Assembly (NCBI GenBank): GCA_013396915.1
Contig: VWZL01004332.1
Span: forward strand, 983,206 to 1,047,205
Direction of reading: 5' to 3'
Source of the DNA: Stercorarius parasiticus
Lineage: Eukaryota; Chordata; Aves; Charadriiformes; Stercorariidae
Length of the DNA: 64,000 nt
Shown here: in pieces, positions 60,501 through 64,000 of the stretch
Layout of the letters: each line of letters begins with the position of its first letter
How positions within the stretch are numbered: the first letter of the stretch is position 1
Position numbers and translations under genes: made by a program
Notes under the pieces: model-generated
What the model was told of the DNA's origin: nothing
Databases searched by the model: none
Seen by the model: the letters and a program-made list of their open reading frames with translations, nothing else

Positions 60501-63500
60501 TGCTCAAAGCCCAAGGCAAAGCATTGATCTGATCATGTAGTAGGAGTGGACAGAGTAGGTTCTTTCTGTTTTATCTGCACATCTAAAATACTAGACAAAT
60601 GATCAAATGTAAGAAAATCCGCCCACATATAAGTGTTGGGTGAAAAACCTACACACACTTAGGAATATTTGGTTGTATGATAAGCCTAGCTGGAATGACT
60701 TTATATGGTTTCAGTCACAGCTGTCCTCAATCTCACTCAATTTTAGTGTTGAAAACAATACCCTTTTGAAGTTGTCTGCAAATTGTAATGATATTTGCAC
60801 TCTAAAATACACAATTACTTTTAATCTAATCTAGATACCAGTTTCATCCCTGTATCTTACTATTCTAGTTTTTTATTAAAATTAAATTTAAATATCTTTG
60901 AATATGCTAAACTACAGTATCAAGTTTTGCTTTGGGAAAGGAGGATATCAAGTTTAAACAAGTTTTGTATGATAAATTCAGAAAGTTCATAATTTATCTT
61001 TCTTTTTTAACTGGCATTCACTAAAATCTCATCGTTTCAGTGGCATGTGCTAGTTAAATTCAAGTCTGTTCTGCAAGCAGGAATGCAATAAAGTCAAGAT
61101 AACATAAGATTGTACTCAGTGTCTTAAATATTGATGCAGTCCCTGTAAAACAGTTAGGTGAATTCAGTAGTCTGAAAGGTATTAGCTCACTTCCTACACT
61201 TACGCTGTTGTTTCATTCTAGTCTGAAGAGTCATATAATGGCAGTCCTATTGCTTATTTGATGCTTCAGTTGGTTTGGAATTTTACACGACTGAGTGACT
61301 TCTAAGCAATAATTAACCTAGCAGACTTAAATGACACTCTCAGAAGTTGACAGCCATGTTTGTAGAATATCTTTTTCTCTGTTGGGGGTAAAAGGGGAAG
61401 CTGCTCCTCTGTAAATAAAATAGTTTTGAAGCTAAAAGTTCAATACAAAGTTCTACATTCCTAAAAAACACTTTTCTTCTACTTTGATTTTCTCAAAGGA
61501 AAAATTATTCACAAAAAGTGAAGTAAAGAAGAGCTTCCAAAAGAATATATTAACATAAAGTTAATTAGGAAGCTATTACAAAAATGTAATTTGTAGTGTT
61601 TCAATTTGTGTGATCATGAATAATCATTTTACACTGAAAAAATATCTTGGTGTTTCAGTTTTGTGAATATTATAACATTTGCATGTACAAAGCAGCTTCC
61701 CCTTAATGTTCAGGTTGTCAATGATTTGCAGCTGTCTCTGGCAGCTACTAAGTCCATTAGGCAATACTAAGTATCTGTGAAGGATGGGAAAAGAAAGAAT
61801 ACAGTTATTCACACTGGAAATTTGTCAAGACATTCCTGTCAACACCTTGATATACATGGAAAATGGCATTAGCTCTTTCATGGCAACAAGCAGTCAGGAT
61901 TCATGCTAAATTCAAAACAAAAAGCTCTTCAATAGGGATTTCAATATAGTAATACTCCCCATGTGGAGGACCGATTGGCTGAGTTTAGGTTTGCAAGCAG
62001 GTGCCCTCCATCACAAACACAAATATCAGGTTCACTGTTTCTTGGATTACATTTTGTGCTCCAGTTAGTGTATAGTTTTCGAGTAATTTTGTAAGAAAAT
62101 TAAGTATTTCATACAATATTTTCTAGAAAGAAGGGACCTACCTTTAAAGTTTAGAAGGAAGGAATTCTCTTTCAAATGGAGAAGAGCTATTTGTACTTAA
62201 GAGGCAAATCCAATGAAGAACTCTAGAAACAATTATAAAAATAATCTATAATAAGCCTAATTCTTGCTCCCTTAACTTTCCAAGGAGTAAATCTTTCTGC
62301 CTACAAAATACAGGGGAAAAAAGAAGAGTAATATTTACCAAAAAAGGTAGTTTTGCATTGAATTACTGAAAAATTTTAAAAACCCCCACTAGTCATGATG
62401 GAGTGGCTGTATACAAATATATCTGCTAAGTTGGGCAGCTTTTAAGAACGCCTTCACTTTTTATAGACTGGTTTAATTAGCTGTGGGTGAAACGTAATAA
62501 CCCAGACAATTTTGAGAAAGAAATTTTGTTCCCTAGGAGTAGTAACATGGATAATCCACAACCTCAAGTTTTCCAAGTTGGTGAGGTACTCTGCTTGATA
62601 ACATTTTCCTTCTGGCACCTACATGTCAATATGATGTATGTTATTGATGTATTAAATGACTTTTCCAGATAATCTTCTGTTTATCCATATCAACATATAC
62701 TCATTTTAGTAGAGGTTAGTTTTCCAGTTGTGTGTGTAGAAAGCATTCAGATCATGTCCTAATGGGCTATCAATGCCATATTGATATGGCAAAAGTGATT
62801 TTTAATGACTTCTTACTTCATGGAGTTTTGGGGAACAAGATAATTTTCCATAACTGTTGTGTATCATAAATTAATAAATTCAGTTCCCTGATTATTTTCA
62901 TAAACTTTGTCTCTACAACTGTAAGAGACACAGCCTTGTAAGTGCTAAGAACAGTTCATCACCCTACATCTTTTAGTACTTCTCTGTAAGAGATCAAGAA
63001 TTTACTAGGTTTCTGCAGCCTTATTAGAACTCAATATTAGGAAATAATTTCAGATAGCTAATTAGTCACAATTTACATTTCTTCAATTTTATTTCTTTAT
63101 TTATGTAGACCCTACAAGATATGGGTAGTTCTGCTGTTGTTCTTATGTTCTGTAGTTTTAAAAAAATACTATCTCTTCATATAAGTAAAGAAGCTTAAAA
63201 TTGTACTGGTTCTGATAAGTAACAGAATTAAATAAAAACCTTCTTTAAATGTATGCTTCTCTTTCAGTTTAGGTTTTCAGAAGTGGCATTTAAATACATC
63301 GAAAAGTACTCTTAAAATATTTTTATTATCATTATTTGCTTAAAGTCCTAATTTAGTCTGAGATATATTTCAGAATCGTTAAAATTCCTCAGGGTTTTTT
63401 TTTTTTTTCTATCTCCATTTCAAAACTTTTCCATGATAGTATGTGCAGCTTTTAGAAATTAAACAATTGTTTTGCAAGTGTTACACAGTATGGCCTTTGA

Positions 63501-63765
63501 ATTGTGACAATGTCTTTTATGCATTTTCTTTCATTCTTCTTTGCCGGGTTTTTGATATGTAATGATTCACACAGAGTAAGTTTTCTGGTTTTTTTCTTGT
63601 TTTGTTAGCATTGAAAAGAAGAGTTAATCTACTGAGAAACAAAAGGACTGCATAAAAAGAAAACATTTCACATTTCTGTTTATTGAATATTATATGAGAA
63701 GTGCTTTAAACGTTTAATGCATTAAATTACTTTGACAGTTATCTTCTTCTTGAATCTCCTTGCAG

Positions 63766-63796
63766 ATGGATTTTGCCAGTGTGTTTCGCTGGCTCT
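63766..63796 (+). other. Candidate cryptic or alternative 31-nt exon
   Basis: A strong acceptor (CTTCTTGAATCTCCTTGCAG, AG at 63764-63765) and a consensus donor (GTAAGT at 63797-63802) bracket 31 bases. If read from the phase-0 boundary of the KCNMA1 exon they encode MDFASVFRWL plus one extra base. Because 31 is not a multiple of three, inclusion would shift the frame before S1, so this would act as a poison exon if used. Splice-like pairs do occur by chance in long introns. Confidence 0.25.
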
Positions 63797-64000
63797 GTAA
63801 GTAGAGCAGTGGTTTCAAACTCATTTCTTACTCAGAGCTGTCATAACTTGTGGTTCATTATTTGCTTTCCATATACTATGAAGAAGGCAGTTAGATAAAG
63901 CTTGCAGGATTCCTTGATATTCTTCATCCTGTTCTTGTTATCCTGTTTAGAGAATAATATCATAGCTTGAAATGTGGAAGAAGTGGTGTGGAGGTGATTT

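Larger units (their letters stand above)
16478..64000 (+). other. KCNMA1: KCNMA1 downstream intron (5' portion)
   Basis: The sequence after the donor shows no further recognisable KCNMA1 coding sequence, in particular not the next exon with the remainder of S1. The intron is therefore longer than 47.5 kb, in line with the long early introns of this gene in vertebrates. Long stretches have only AT-rich unique sequence with no feature I can support: 16484-20070, 20110-22580, 23310-27510, 27620-29450, 29500-30940, 32690-34440, 34470-35965, 36065-37460, 38815-41810, 47230-57430 (apart from one ambiguous base at 53075) and 57525-63700. Confidence 0.88.

Noticed and set aside
1..64000. CRISPR array, tRNA/rRNA gene, endogenous retrovirus or prokaryotic system
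   Set aside because: I saw no regularly spaced repeats, no tRNA cloverleaf with A/B boxes, no paired LTRs and no gag/pol/env-like sequence; the only reverse transcriptase sequence is of the CR1 clade.

Overview
This is a vertebrate, almost certainly avian, nuclear window. It is AT-rich, has no densely packed genes, and carries CR1 non-LTR retrotransposons of the type that dominates bird genomes. It also holds old MIR-like SINE relics shared across amniotes. The only protein-coding sequence of the host that I can support is one 165-bp exon at 16313-16477 on the + strand. Its 55-residue translation is recognisable as part of KCNMA1 (Slo1, the BK large-conductance calcium- and voltage-activated potassium channel). 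It covers the end of the cytoplasmic S0-S1 loop and the first residues of S1. The rest of the window is therefore intron: 1-16312 is the 3' end of the upstream intron and 16478-64000 is the 5' part of the downstream intron. Both introns are known to be very long in vertebrates.

Layout. The upstream intron holds a degraded antisense CR1 (about 2903-3600) with an internal 30-bp tandem duplication, an N gap inside a T/G-rich tract (4258-4279), two strong imperfect hairpins near 10.0 and 11.8 kb, a MIR-like relic (13733-13832), a sharply bounded GC-rich but CpG-poor island (about 14010-14375) and a small CpG-bearing patch with an octamer motif (14640-14765). The exon follows, with good splice signals. 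The downstream intron holds a MIR relic next to a very old sense-strand CR1/L3-like fragment (22586-23300), several G-quadruplex-capable runs, A/C- or T/G-rich low-complexity tracts, and two longer, younger antisense CR1 copies (37464-38810 and 41814-43430). Each of these two copies has lost the reverse-transcriptase core by a different internal deletion. More MIR-like relics lie near 27.5, 44.1 and 57.5 kb. A possible cryptic 31-nt exon lies at 63766-63796.

Apart from KCNMA1, all longer open frames are either CR1 relics or chance frames in AT-rich intron. No RNA gene, CRISPR array, operon or bacterial-type system is present. I did not find a convincing new biological system. The most useful leads are the candidate microexon, the paired core-less CR1 copies, the GC island with its CpG-bearing flank, and the long hairpins. 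All identifications are from reading and memory, without database searches.
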